Assembly: GCF_910596095.1 (NCBI RefSeq)
Contig: NC_056544.1
Span: 16,849,155-16,913,154 of the forward strand
Length of the DNA stretch: 64,000 nucleotides
Direction: 5' to 3'
From: Thunnus maccoyii
Lineage: Eukaryota; Chordata; Actinopteri; Scombriformes; Scombridae
Part shown: piece after piece, positions 46,301 to 55,218 of the stretch
How the letters are laid out: each line of letters starts with the position of its first letter
How positions within the stretch are numbered: position 1 is the stretch's first letter
The notes under the pieces: model-generated
Told to the model about the DNA's origin: nothing
The model's input: the letters and a program-made list of their open reading frames with translations, nothing else
Databases searched by the model: none
Position numbers and translations under genes: made by a program

Positions 46301-46359
46301 GGGGACACGAAGCCGTTCTCCGGTTGATGGTCCTCCGTGTCGAGCTGCACCACGGCCAT
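11746..46359 (-). CDS. slc22a23: Solute carrier family 22 member 23-like membrane transporter, complete (10 exons, 1016 aa)
   Basis: Major-facilitator-superfamily, SLC22 (organic ion transporter) family; the mammalian member is an orphan plasma-membrane protein. Minus-strand coding exons: 46359-45922, 39175-39072, 38971-38817, 23249-23081, 21265-21138, 18923-18821, 17999-17764, 16124-16092, 14324-14201, 13306-11746. All introns are GT-AG and all phases join; exons of 104, 155 and 169 bases match the SLC22 layout. Visible signatures: first TM with TWIPALFIGFSQ, a large first extracellular loop with six N-glycosylation sequons, the TM2-3 motif D-W-F-G-R, FPESLRWL after TM6, LTGYGIHHCFARSMM, and FFCAEITPTVIR. 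Human SLC22A23 is 686 aa; the excess is almost all in a repeat-rich C-terminal tail from about residue 600. Start chosen at 46359, the first ATG after an in-frame upstream stop (46479-46477), in a good Kozak context (GCGATGG). Confidence 0.93.
11880..12115. repeat. Degenerate 48-base minisatellite in slc22a23 exon 10
   Basis: On the plus strand acaatgtctgtgac occurs at 11945 and 11993, and the related acagtatctatgac at 12041: two steps of exactly 48 bases. In the protein this is four successive units beginning TIDSG, VIDTV, VTDIV and VTDIV at 16-residue spacing. Further diverged copies with an 8-residue sub-period extend toward 12990. Confidence 0.75.
13307..14200. other. slc22a23 intron 9
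   Basis: 894 bases of intron. Nothing beyond splice sites was recognised. Confidence 0.8.
14201..14324 (-). CDS. slc22a23: slc22a23 coding exon 9
   Basis: Encodes ENSGTLNKNFSIAFSIIGMF, SSHAVSNLSIFFCAEITPTV and IR: TM10 and the conserved C-A-E-I-x-P-T-x-x-R motif. Acceptor CTGCAG|AAAAC, donor CAG|GTAAGC. Confidence 0.95.
14579..15242. mobile_element. Foldback MITE, family D, in slc22a23 intron 8
   Basis: Left arm 14579-14678 (AGGCCATAATAATT, CAACTGTTACCTAATTGTG, ACTGAATACTTAAT, AATATCACTGA) pairs with right arm 15146-15242, whose complement reads AGGCCATAGTAATT, CAACTGTATATCTAATTGTG, ACTGAATACTTAAT and AATATCACTGA. The arms are close to 100 bases each around a 465-base non-coding centre. A further arm-like fragment follows at about 15305-15362. 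Confidence 0.75.
16092..16124 (-). CDS. slc22a23: slc22a23 coding exon 8 (33-base microexon)
   Basis: Encodes LLGKYSGHLNI between a CTCTAG acceptor and a G|GTAGGA donor. The frame joins exactly with exons 7 and 9 and the residues align with LIGKYSQHPD of the mammalian protein, which supports a real exon despite its size. Confidence 0.85.
17142..17555. mobile_element. Family A MITE, internally deleted, in slc22a23 intron 7
   Basis: Starts TGTCAACAAATCCCATAAAA and shares the core landmarks of the 1074-1562 copy (gaagatgtaaatctt, ttttagcaaaag, gtgcactagtgagtatttg, gcaactgtgtg, tttttaatagt). Most of the right terminal repeat is missing, leaving TTTTGACAATAAG. Confidence 0.65.
17764..17999 (-). 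CDS. slc22a23: slc22a23 coding exon 7
   Basis: Encodes LTGYGIHHCFARSMM, NFYADYYTMAGIAVASCLAL and GRRGGLLMFMIITALASLLQ through GLLN: TM7-TM9 with the second-half G-R-R-G-G loop that mirrors the TM2-3 motif. 236 bases. Confidence 0.95.
18821..18923 (-). CDS. slc22a23: slc22a23 coding exon 6
   Basis: Encodes ELQRALQKKPKKTCIVKMVG then TRNLWKNIVVLCVNS: the Lys-rich end of the central loop and the beginning of TM7. Confidence 0.95.
18924..21137. other. slc22a23 intron 5
   Basis: AT-rich intron. Contains a perfect 23-base palindrome (18994-19016) and two direct copies of a roughly 32-base AT-rich sequence (AAGTAAAATACRACAAAAAT and following) at 19459 and 19625. No coding sequence seen. Confidence 0.7.
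21138..21265 (-). CDS. slc22a23: slc22a23 coding exon 5
   Basis: Encodes VFPESLRWLLATQQYCRSKW and on to LDTDNILT: the SLC22 signature P-E-S-x-R-W-L just after TM6 and the first part of the large central cytoplasmic loop. Confidence 0.95.
21266..23080. other. slc22a23 intron 4
   Basis: Intron of about 1.8 kb with no recognised element; several short open frames have no splice support. Confidence 0.7.
23081..23249 (-). CDS. slc22a23: slc22a23 coding exon 4
   Basis: Encodes RIELCLPGWRFSMTMVASF, GGQLLMPGVAYLCRDWQVLQ and ICPLLLMLSYIW: TM5-TM6. 169 bases, phase 1 in and phase 2 out, acceptor TGCCAG|GGATC. Confidence 0.95.
25930..25985. mobile_element. Family A MITE, right-end fragment
   Basis: CATTCATTGTTGGTTTGGCT continuing to GAGATTTGTTGAGAATAAGA matches the right terminal repeat of the 1074-1562 element. 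Only this end is preserved. Confidence 0.55.
26540..26830 (-). pseudogene. Tc1/mariner-like transposase remnant
   Basis: The minus strand yields broken peptides such as MPKNIAVLVACGGLTPY and LVEST, matching the C-terminal end of fish Tc1-type transposases, interrupted by stops and frame changes. Non-functional. Call rests on recognising the C-terminal pattern, not on a search. Confidence 0.5.
26824..27340 (-). pseudogene. LINE reverse-transcriptase remnant
   Basis: The minus strand encodes FKQGCALAPTLFGIFSSLLL and, in another frame, LFADNAALAFYSEEALQKLM. These are the QGC-LAPTLF and LFADD-AAL blocks of non-LTR reverse transcriptases; the second catalytic Asp reads Asn here. Frameshifts and stops show it is dead. 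Clade not assigned. Confidence 0.65.
32994..33040 (+). repeat. G-rich tract with G-quadruplex potential
   Basis: At least six runs of three or more G separated by one to four bases on the plus strand (GGTGGGAGTGGGGGGG and onward). It follows a short (TG)n at 32939-32957. This is the template strand for slc22a23 transcription. Confidence 0.7.
35336..35420. repeat. Tandem duplication, 50-base period
   Basis: GACGTCAGAGATCACCTGAG at 35336 recurs as GACATCAGAGATCACCTGAG at 35386, and the following AGGCC-AAGTTCA also repeats. Two copies, recent by divergence. Confidence 0.8.
38817..38971 (-). CDS. slc22a23: slc22a23 coding exon 3
   Basis: Completes the D-W-F-G-R-H-P motif and encodes TM3-TM4 (FGLTVAFSVNVPMFSTLRFF, EGFCLAGITLSLYVL). 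155 bases, ends in phase 1 at CTCA|GTAAGT. Confidence 0.95.
39072..39175 (-). CDS. slc22a23: slc22a23 coding exon 2
   Basis: Encodes WSLVCDSAWKVHIAKFSLL through GYLVFGILAD plus two bases of Trp: TM2 and the start of the conserved TM2-3 loop. 104 bases. Separated from exon 3 by only 100 bases. Confidence 0.95.
40356..40386. repeat. (TA)n microsatellite
   Basis: Pure TA repeats after an A run in slc22a23 intron 1. Confidence 0.95.
42878..43191. mobile_element. MITE, family E, in slc22a23 intron 1
   Basis: Begins GGGCTGCAACTAATTAATTT and ends AATCGTTGCAACTC, whose complement reads GAGTTGCAACGATT. Internal sequence (aatgtcagaaaacagtgaaa, aaatgtcttgttttgtccaa) is that of a very common fish short element that I recognise. 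Non-coding. Confidence 0.75.
45335..45366 (+). repeat. G-rich tract
   Basis: Four or more G runs (GGGAGGAGGGGGGATTTGGG and on), a second candidate quadruplex in slc22a23 intron 1, 0.6 kb from exon 1. Confidence 0.55.
45922..46359 (-). CDS. slc22a23: slc22a23 coding exon 1
   Basis: Encodes residues 1-146: short cytoplasmic N-terminus, TM1 (YVLPFLGGFG, TWIPALFIGFSQYSDNFLL), then the first extracellular loop with sequons NNT, NLT, NVT, NIS, NGS and NDT, and a CRCSEW block before GLVQNVVTK. The N-terminus is much shorter than the Gly/Ala-rich mammalian one. Donor AAG|GTAAGC, phase 0. Confidence 0.9.
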
Positions 46360-47371
46360 CGCGGACTCGCCGATAGATGCCTCCGTTGTGTAGAGAAGCC
46401 GGGGTTGCAGTGCTACCCCCTGTCGACTCCACAATGCGTCAATGCCCGCAGCTCCGGCGGTGAAAGCCGTGCGCAGTCAATCACTGGAATGGAAATAAGA
46501 CGCACCTCTTTATTATCAGGAAGCACTCCCCTCCGTCTGCCAGCAAACCCGGGACTTCACTGTAGGCTCAAGCTTAGATACAAAATGTAGATGGCAATGA
46601 CGAGGAAAACTATTTCAAGATCTTTTCCGTCGTCTGATTCATTTTGTCTCTGCCGGTGAGCCGCGCGGCAGCACAGCCATAGGAAGTGTTTTCCTGAGGG
46701 AGCCACAGGTAACACACCTGCCCATAAAGGCTGTGTGCTGTTGACTCAACCCCAACATGGCCACCTGTAACCGTTGGTAACCACTTTGAAAGGAAAATGC
46801 TCATTCTCTGTGCAGTAGGCTACTTGAGCATGTTAGACACAGGGAAAACTCTATTTGTGTTCCACTGCGATTTATAACAGCATGTTCAGTAATAAAACAC
46901 CAACACTTTTCTTTGTATAGGCCTATTCCTCACAAATGAACACAATATTGACTCTGTATTATCTACATAGTGCATACTATGTTATATGTAAATTGTTTAA
47001 TGACAGAATACAATCAAACAAAACCATGGCAACCGCTGTTCCACATACAGTAGACTATTCGAACTTTTTCTAAAAACATTTTTGCTAAAAACTCATATGC
47101 TGCAGTAAATTGGATTCTGATCATTCAGAAAGTAACAACTAATATTATTAAAAGTTCCCCATAAAAATATAAATAAGTAATAAATACATACATACATACA
47201 TACATACATACATACACAAGTAGGCTAAATAAATGCAAATAGTTTAAATGCACAGCACAGATGTCCAATCAGCGTGGGGCAGGAGGAGGAACTAACTATG
47301 TCTCCGCCCATTTCTGTAGCAAACAACCAAAACAAGTCTTATATAGTCGCTATAAATAAATTATATTTAAA
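46360..47371. promoter_or_regulatory. slc22a23 5' UTR and candidate promoter side
   Basis: The first 130 or so bases are GC-rich and CpG-containing, as expected for the 5' UTR of slc22a23; the frame upstream of the ATG is open to a stop at 46479-46477 but has no ATG. No TATA box recognised. A (TACA)n microsatellite lies at 47185-47216. TSS not visible. Confidence 0.35.
47185..47216. repeat. (TACA)n microsatellite
   Basis: About eight tandem TACA units in the space between slc22a23 and dsp. Confidence 0.9.
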
Positions 47372-48328
47372 CAGTGGTAGATAAAGTACTCAGATCATTT
47401 ACTTAAGCAAAAGTACCAATACAGCAATAAAAAAAATACTTAATTAATAGTAAAAGTCCTGCATGAAAAATCCTACTGAAGTAAAAGTGCATAAGTATTA
47501 GCAGCAAAATGTAGTTAAAGTATTGCAGTAAAAGTAGTAGTTTTGTCCCTCTGACTGATATATTATTATATATGACATCATTAGATTATTAATACTGAAT
47601 CATCAGAGTGTAAACAGCATGTGTGTGTGTGCATACTAACTCCCACACCAGGTGCTCAAGCTGTAAAGACTGATAATTACACCTTGAGGTGGAGGGGCAG
47701 TCCACGCCTTTCCTTGAAGAGTTTACCAACTTTTATGTAAACAGTGTCACAGCTCTTCTCAATCAGATGTATTCGTCTTTTTAATTGAAGTTGCTGACGG
47801 TGGAGCTAGTTTGAACTACTTTATATACAGTTAGCTTAGTTTAGTCCAGTGGTTCCCATCTGTTTTCAGTTTTTGGACTTTTTTTCTAATCTTTGATTTT
47901 TGGTGAAATATTGGATCATTTGAACATTTATTGAAATTAAACCGTGTGAGAAGTTTAGAGGGAATAATCACTATTTGGTGGAGCTGTTAACAACTCATAC
48001 ACATCTGAAATGTGACCCTGACTACACACTGCTTTCTGTAAGATGTCAAAAGCCAAAAAAGTTGGAAACTACTGGTTTTATTTTTAACAATGTGTTGTAT
48101 TTTAAAAGCTTGTTATATTATCCATTGTGTCAAATCTTCATCTGAAAAGTAACTAAAGCTGTCAAACAGATGTAGTGGAGTGGAAAGTACAATATTTCCC
48201 CCTGAAATGTAGTGGACTGGGAGTGTAAAGTAGCATCAAATGGAAATACTCAAGTAAAGTACAAGTACCTCAGAATTGTACTTAAGTACAGGACTTGAGC
48301 AAATGTACTAAGTTACTTTCCACCACTG
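47372..48328. mobile_element. Non-autonomous hAT-type DNA transposon, 957 bases
   Basis: Left end CAGTGGTAGATAAAGTACT and complement of the right end CAGTGGTGGAAAGTAACTT form terminal inverted repeats, and the subterminal DNA is full of AAGTAC/GTACTT motifs. It is flanked by TATTTAAA (47364-47371) and TATATAAA (48329-48336), an 8-base target duplication with one mismatch, the size hAT transposases make. No transposase frame. A family I recognise as abundant in fish. Confidence 0.85.
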
Positions 48329-51300
48329 TATATAAATGACTTGTAATAATTGTTTCAAATGTCTGATTTCAGCAAAAATATGAGCTGTACAGGTGAAGGT
48401 TACTTGTGATTGTTGTTTAGGGACAATATTGTATGTGCAGTGTATGGATGTTGCATTCAGATGAGGTATGGTCTTGATAGTGTTCATCTATAGCTTGTGC
48501 CTGAGTGCTGGATAAGGGTGGAAGGCTGACAGAGAAAATGTGATGTTTTACTTTGTTCGTCGCCTCTATAGGTTTCAGCATGTTCGGTGATTTACTCAGT
48601 TGTTTCTTGATAGAGACTACTGGTGAGTGTCAGATGTGTCAGAGTCAACATTTAGATGCAGTCAGTCCTCATTTTTAACAATTTTCACACTTGTTTTATG
48701 TTACCTCCAGATTCCCATTGAGGATTTAGCTCATTTTGGGGCAGCACTAAAAAGTGCATATTTTAATAAAAGTTTATGACTAGACGTGTAACTAATGGCT
48801 GGTGGTGAAACATTTTAATGATTTCTAACTAAAAGACTCAGACTCAACATACTCAGCAGTTATAAATGTTCCACATTAATTAATGGATCATTTCACCACA
48901 GTGATCCGTCAAGTCTGGAGTTGTGAATTTTGATAAGTAGTTGAAAAAAGGATTTTATTAAGATTGAACTTAGTTCTTTTTCAGCAGATAAATGGCTGAG
49001 CTGGTTGTCTTCTTTATGAATTAAAGAGCTAAATGAACAAAAAAGTTATGTTGGAGGAAGGGAAACTGGCAAGCCCGAACTTTTCCTTATCAATGGATTA
49101 TTACTGATCTATAAAGCTTCAAAAGATAATTAATTAACCATCAATTAAGCCACAACTCATAAAACCATTTTAAAGTATGTCTTATTAGAGAGTAGTACCC
49201 TTCTTTACAGCAGCAACACATTATTATTGCATCACACGCTGTGTTCCACATTTTAATCAGCTAAAGATTTTAACCAACATATTATTATTTTAATATTTCA
49301 AAATCTGTTCCCCCAATTTCACTGATATGACTTGACTTATTTTAAGAAATATAATCAGAATCACTGTATTATTGTGAATGTACTGAAGACATATGGTCGC
49401 AAAATTAAACTTTGTACTTAATTGTAGTCCCACATTCGTTTTGTTTAGTAGTGATCGCTCAAATTTGACTTGAACATAATGGTTTTGTTGTGATTCTCTG
49501 AGTGCAAAATGTAATAAAGCCTCATGAAATTGTATTAAATGAAATGTATTTATGTTAACAAAGAGAAAAGTGGTCAGGTTTGATTCACACCCACCTGCTT
49601 GGTAAACTATATTTATCTAAACATGTGACAGCAGACTCCCACTGCATCTACAGAACATGTGTGTTTAGCAATGCTTCACCCTTCTGGCCATAATGTGCTA
49701 ATACATACAGTTTCACAGTTATTGACCCAAGCCAGAATATATTATCTATTTTCTCAAAGATCCTGCAGTGAAGACATTTGTGCATTTTTTTTTTTTTGCT
49801 GTGTTTTGTTGTTGTTGTTTTTTTTAGAATATTTGAGACCAGGTTAGTGTTATAACAGTTATCACTAAAAGAAACTGCCTACACTTGCACACATTAGAGT
49901 AGAAGACTTCAATCTGACCACAACTTAATTTATTTGACAGGTCATACTCATTTTAAGAAGTAACTCACAGCTCTTTTTTATGCATTATAAGCATAAAAGA
50001 TCCTGAGCCACCCCAGGAATGCTGACTGAGGTCTCCCTGACAGTCCTGCAATGTCTTGCTGCTGTGTTTTGTTACACACTGATGACCCCTGCAGGCAGAA
50101 TCAAACAACCACTTTTTTTTCCTTTTTTTTTTTTTGTTATTGCAGCATTCATAGTCTATTTCTTATCTGGAAAAATACAATGCAGCATTCAAAGTTTTGT
50201 GTTTTTTTGTGTTTTGCAAATGTATGAAGTTGTTTTGGTGTCAAGCTGGAGTTTGTGATTTATTTTGTCTTTCAATGTGCTGCACAACAGTTAATGAATT
50301 AGATATAAATGTCTTTTGTGAGTAGATGAATGAAAAGGTTTCCACTTTTCTTCTTCTTCTTTGTCTGCTAGTGTATGTTTTATTATTTGTCAAGAAATAA
50401 ATAAAACAAACAAAAGAAAAACCCATTAATGACCGGACTTATTTTATCTACATCCTTTACATATCTGTCATTCAGACGATGCTTTTCAGCGGAGTTCATA
50501 CAGAATATATTGCATGGCTGTGAGCCAACAGAAACCAGTCAACTGTTGTGCTGTCACAGTATCTCACTGTGCTGTTTGTTATCATTCAAACCCGCTTATT
50601 ACCCTCCCTAGCAACCAGTCCAGGTGTGTCAGGATCCGCCCGCGTGCGACGCTATGAGTCAGCTACAGTGTGTGTACGTGTGTTTGTTCTGTCTGTCTGT
50701 CTCTGTGTCATAAACCGGCAGGTTACACATGAGATGAAGAAAAGAAAAAAAACTCAGAGGTGTGTCTGAACTTTCACTCTGTAGCAAGTCCAATCATCAA
50801 AAACTGTTCTGTGTGAAAAAACATGTACTGCTACTTGTTCTCAATCAGATAACAATTTGTGTCTTTGTTAACATTTCCACTAGGCCTAATTAAATTTCAA
50901 TTGTATCCTAGTGAATGGTGGTATAAAGAAAAAAAACCACCCCTTCACAGGAGAACAATATAACCAAATACATTATGAATATAGCTTTAGTGCAATCTGG
51001 ATTCAAAGTCCAAGAGATAGCCTTGTTGTAAACATGTGATTGATAACTTTGGGGTTAATGTCAACTTCGATGGGTAGGGAGATCCAGAATCCCCGGTGTA
51101 TGAATTTATGACCATGCAATAATATACAGTATACACACTACCACACCATTTACTGTAGGAGCCTTCAGTTAATCTCCTTGTAGATAAGCAAGTCTTGTAT
51201 TAAATAAGGCGGTTAACAAAAAAGCTTTTCTAAGATTGTTGCTGAACACCTGCTGTTGTAGACTTGTCTCTCAATTGAGAAATTAGGCTCTGAGGCTGTA

Positions 51301-54300
51301 AGATTTTTGAGAATTTGGGAGAGTTCGATGACTTAAGAAGGAGTTTACCGTCTTATAATTACACACATGTTCCATAACTTTTATTTTTATACCATATTGC
51401 TTAATATTTGACTGTATGTAGAAAAAAAAAAGATGAATCACATTAAAATAATATCAAGGCATGTAGTATTTTTCACCAGGATTACATAACACTTGAAACT
51501 GTATTCTGACCATCATGTTGGGAAATCAAATTTACTGAGAGCAATTCAAACATTTCTTATTTAGGGTGGGGTTTCTGGACTCTAAAATCTTGGCTACAGA
51601 CCTGCACAATATTACACCCTCCTTTTACCAAATGTATTTTTATTTGGTCAACGTCTTATAATAAACTAATCAACCGATAACAGAACCACCAATGGTGCTG
51701 CAATGTAATGGGGCAATGAAGAAATTACTCTCAAGTGTTGTACGAGTCTATGATTCAGTGGAAATTGTCTGAGGAGCCACCTGTATGTTAACAATCGGCT
51801 AGGGGACACTCAGATCAGGGCACAACATTAGTAAGTGAGACAATGTCAGTTGTCTGTACAATTTAATAAACCAGCTGTGAGATGATGTCATCACCAGTTT
51901 CTGGAAATGATATCATGCGTGCGTCTGCAAGTGTCAGCAGGTCCCACCGCCACAATGAGTCACTAGACATATCTTCAAGAGACAACTTGATGTGAAAGTT
52001 TTATTGAATTGCTTTTGATTAATCATATTTAAGTCACAGTTACTGGTGTGAGTCCTTTTAAGGATTAGTTTTTCATTCCAGATGTCAGTGTTAACACATG
52101 TTTGAGTGACAAACTCATTTTTGCAGCTAATCTCTTCACAGTGACCCCAACTGGATTCCAGAGTAGAAAGCAAACATTTTGTTAAATATTTACTCTCAAG
52201 CTGGGGAGAGACAAGGCTTTTACTTTTCCCCCCGTGACGCCCTGTGTACATCTGAATGAGTTATGATGACAGAGACTTTAGGTAAAAGAGAGACATAAAG
52301 GATAAAGGTGGCTTAGCCAAGGGTGGCTGCCCCATTGCATGATGATAGACAGGTATTACTAAATCCGACAAAAGGAACCATCCCTGCAGTATTTGCCACA
52401 CCTCACTGTGACTGCTGAAACTCCCAGAAACATCCTTATCTTGCAGAACAAGAAAAAAACAATAAATTCTAATACTGACAGAAACAAAATCCCTGAACAA
52501 GTCAGTTGTGTGCCTGTGAGGTTTTCATATAATGAGGCCAAACCTTGTCTGTTGGAGAGAGCCTATAATTAATGGCCTGGTTCCAATTAACATTCACCAT
52601 CTCATTATGCAGCAAGGTCCTACTGTTCAGTCCATCTCTTTTGGTGTGGGAGCAGACTAAGGTTTGGAAAATCAGACTTGCTCAGTCTTGCGGTGTGCTT
52701 TGTTTGGATATGGTGCATTGAGAGATTGAAAAAAAAGGAAGCATGTACAACAAACCCACCTGAGCTTAGTGGGGAATAAATGTAGGGTGTGTCTCTAGGG
52801 TGTGACCAGTGTGAGACTGGCCTTACAAGAAATTGTGGTTATAACAGATGAGATTGTCATCATTGAAAGTAAAAAATAATTACTATATGAGCGCAAACAC
52901 GTCCTGCCGAGTTTGTCAAACACATGCATTCAAAACATTTGAATGTGATAAAGAAAAGTACTAACTCATAAACTAATGCTGGAATGGTATGAAAATGCTA
53001 CTTTAGGGCGTTGGTTTCTTAAAGTTATCAGATCACTTCTTACCCCTGACTATGCTTCCCTGTCCTCCTATCCTTCTCTTTGTTCTCACACTTGTATGTG
53101 ATGTAGTGGAGTAATGGTGTGTACAATTGCTATAGCTAAGAGTTATAACACCAGAGGGCACAATATGTCTTTCAGCATAGTCAACTTTTGTTTATTAAGA
53201 GCAAAGCATTTCAGGCGTTGTGCGGATTGCACAATTAAACCATCTCATCCATGGGATAATTGTTTACTCTTCAGTCAATTCACTCATTTTTATTTTTTTT
53301 ACCAGCCCATTAAAAAAAAGAACAAAAAAACCCTGCCTCATACTGAGATTAGGTATGTGTGACCCTCCCTGCTCTGTGTCCATGTCCTCACACTCCCTTT
53401 CACTTTCCAAAAATCAGACACGCCTACTTGAATGTGTGTAGACAAACGGAGGGATAGTAGGGAGGTCAAGACAGAGTGAGAGTTAAAGGGGAAGGCACGG
53501 GTACATGAATATGTATAAAACACAAACTTAAACCAAAAAGAAGCAACTCTTCCAAAAAACTCGGTGTCACTTGGCTGTCAGTTTCAAGTAACCTCCTAAA
53601 ACACTGAACTTTCAAATGAACTGACTCCTTTTGACCTCAAGAATGTTGAACCCAGGACTGCAAATTCTTTGCATAATTCTCTCCACTGGGGATAAAATGT
53701 GTTTTCTTTAATTGCTGTCAAATGGATCACTTGCCAACACTTGCCAAGTCCACATTGATCTGCAGCTAATTAGGTTCAGTGACCCCCAAAGGTCCTTAAA
53801 AGGACACTAGGTCCTCTGCAATAGTAAGAGGAATTGGTGTTTTTTGTTGTCAAATTGACTGGATGTTATTCCAGATGCTGGACATATAAAATAATCTATT
53901 TATTCTAATTAAATATTTCACAATATATGGGGTTCACCTTGCAATATAAGCAAATACAATAACACTACAAACAGTTTACTATGTCAGAGAGGAATAAACA
54001 TCTCTGACATGATAAGCTGTCTCAAGATGTGCATATTCTATATAAGCTTATAGGGCATTTGGTGGTATTTCATAAATAACCAAGAATAACTGCAAATTAG
54101 CCAGTCACACTAACTTTATGTCACTTTCCCCAGCTATGTGTTTATTACATATCACAACATGTTAAACAATTATTGTGATCATCATCATCATTCAGTTATG
54201 ATTGCAACATTACATTTCCATGAATTCTGCAGAATTGGATCTTCCCACACAGGCCAGTGGGTGCAGGAGTGTTTCGTAAACGCAACAAAGGTGTGGTTTC

Positions 54301-54457
54301 TAGCTTAGCCAAAACCGGCCAGCTTCCGTCTATTCACAGTAGACCATTATCTGCGCAACAGGAGACGGGGAGGGGAAACGCGCACGGTCTGTCCTTTGGA
54401 CAGCAGAACAAAACAACTTTAAAACTATCTGAAAACATTTAAACTAACTTGGCAAAA
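48329..54457. other. Intergenic DNA and dsp upstream region
   Basis: Mostly AT-rich DNA without recognisable genes. Holds a partial family B foldback arm (49090-49192). The dsp 5' UTR and promoter must lie toward the right end; a TATATAAG at 54041 is about 410 bases before the dsp ATG, and a GC-richer stretch (54255-54400) precedes the ATG. No upstream ATG frame looks functional. Confidence 0.5.
49090..49192. mobile_element. Partial foldback MITE, family B
   Basis: TACTGATCTATAAAGC, CAATTAAGCCACAACTCATA and TTTAAAGTATGTCTTATTAG follow the same order as the right arm of the 3222-3533 element. The left arm is missing. Confidence 0.5.
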
Positions 54458-54714
54458 ATGAGTATGCACGGCGGCTCCACCACGAGACTGACCACCATGG
54501 GCCAGAGAAGTAATTCACGACCGGATTTGGCGAGTGCGAGTTTTAGAAACGAAGTGTTCAGCGGTGGAAACGGCTTCCAGGGGGATTACCAGACAGGGGA
54601 CGGCGGATACAACTACACCTCCACCTTCTCTAGGAACTCCACGCACTACGGCACTGGGTTCGGAGGACAGAAGGGGCAAGTTAGCATGGGTGGAGGCGGA
54701 GGTGGTGGGATAAG
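54458..54714 (+). CDS. dsp: dsp coding exon 1
   Basis: Residues 1-85 plus two bases of Ser. The head holds MSMHGGSTTRL, SNSRPDLASASFRNEVFSGG, Tyr/Ser/Gly-rich sequence, and seven consecutive Gly before IR. In mammals this head binds plakoglobin and plakophilins. The ATG at 54458 has CAAAA before it; an in-frame TTG at 54449 is not a plausible start. Confidence 0.9.
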
Positions 54715-55177
54715 GTAAGAGCCTCCAAATCACCTGTTGCTCTTGGATGAGTCAAATGGCGTGAAATAAACGCATACATTAGTCATTAAACGTAGCCCTA
54801 AGTGTACATGATTGCGACATTGTGACAAAGACGTTCAGGTTTTCCCTTCCAAAGAAAAATAGGGTAAAGTAAACTAGTATAATTATAAAATTAAAACACA
54901 AATTTAACACCTTTTTTTTTTTAGCTGTGTCGAACAAAGGTCCATACGAACCATTTTGGGGAAGCTTTGGAAAATTAAGTTATTATTTCTACCTTAAAAG
55001 AGTAAAAATGTCTCGGTAGTCCATTGAAAATTCACCATCGAAAAACACAGAACACTCTTCCGCTGCACAATATTGTGAATTACAGTAGAGGAAATAACAC
55101 ACACCCCTTACTGTATGTCTTCCCACTACTTTCATTCTTGGTTATGTCAGTGATGTGTCTGTTTTCAAACCTTTTTC

Positions 55178-55218
<41 letters not shown>

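Noticed and set aside
46360..46434. Longer N-terminus for slc22a23 beginning MWSRQ
   Set aside because: The codon at 46434 is TTG, not ATG, and there is no in-frame ATG between it and the upstream stop at 46479-46477. The ATG at 46359 has a better context.
54041..54048. TATATAAG as the dsp TATA box
   Set aside because: About 410 bases before the ATG with no initiator support; kept only as a remark.
54449..54457. dsp start three codons earlier (MAK-MSMHGG)
   Set aside because: That codon is TTG; the ATG at 54458 matches the family's MS--GGS start.
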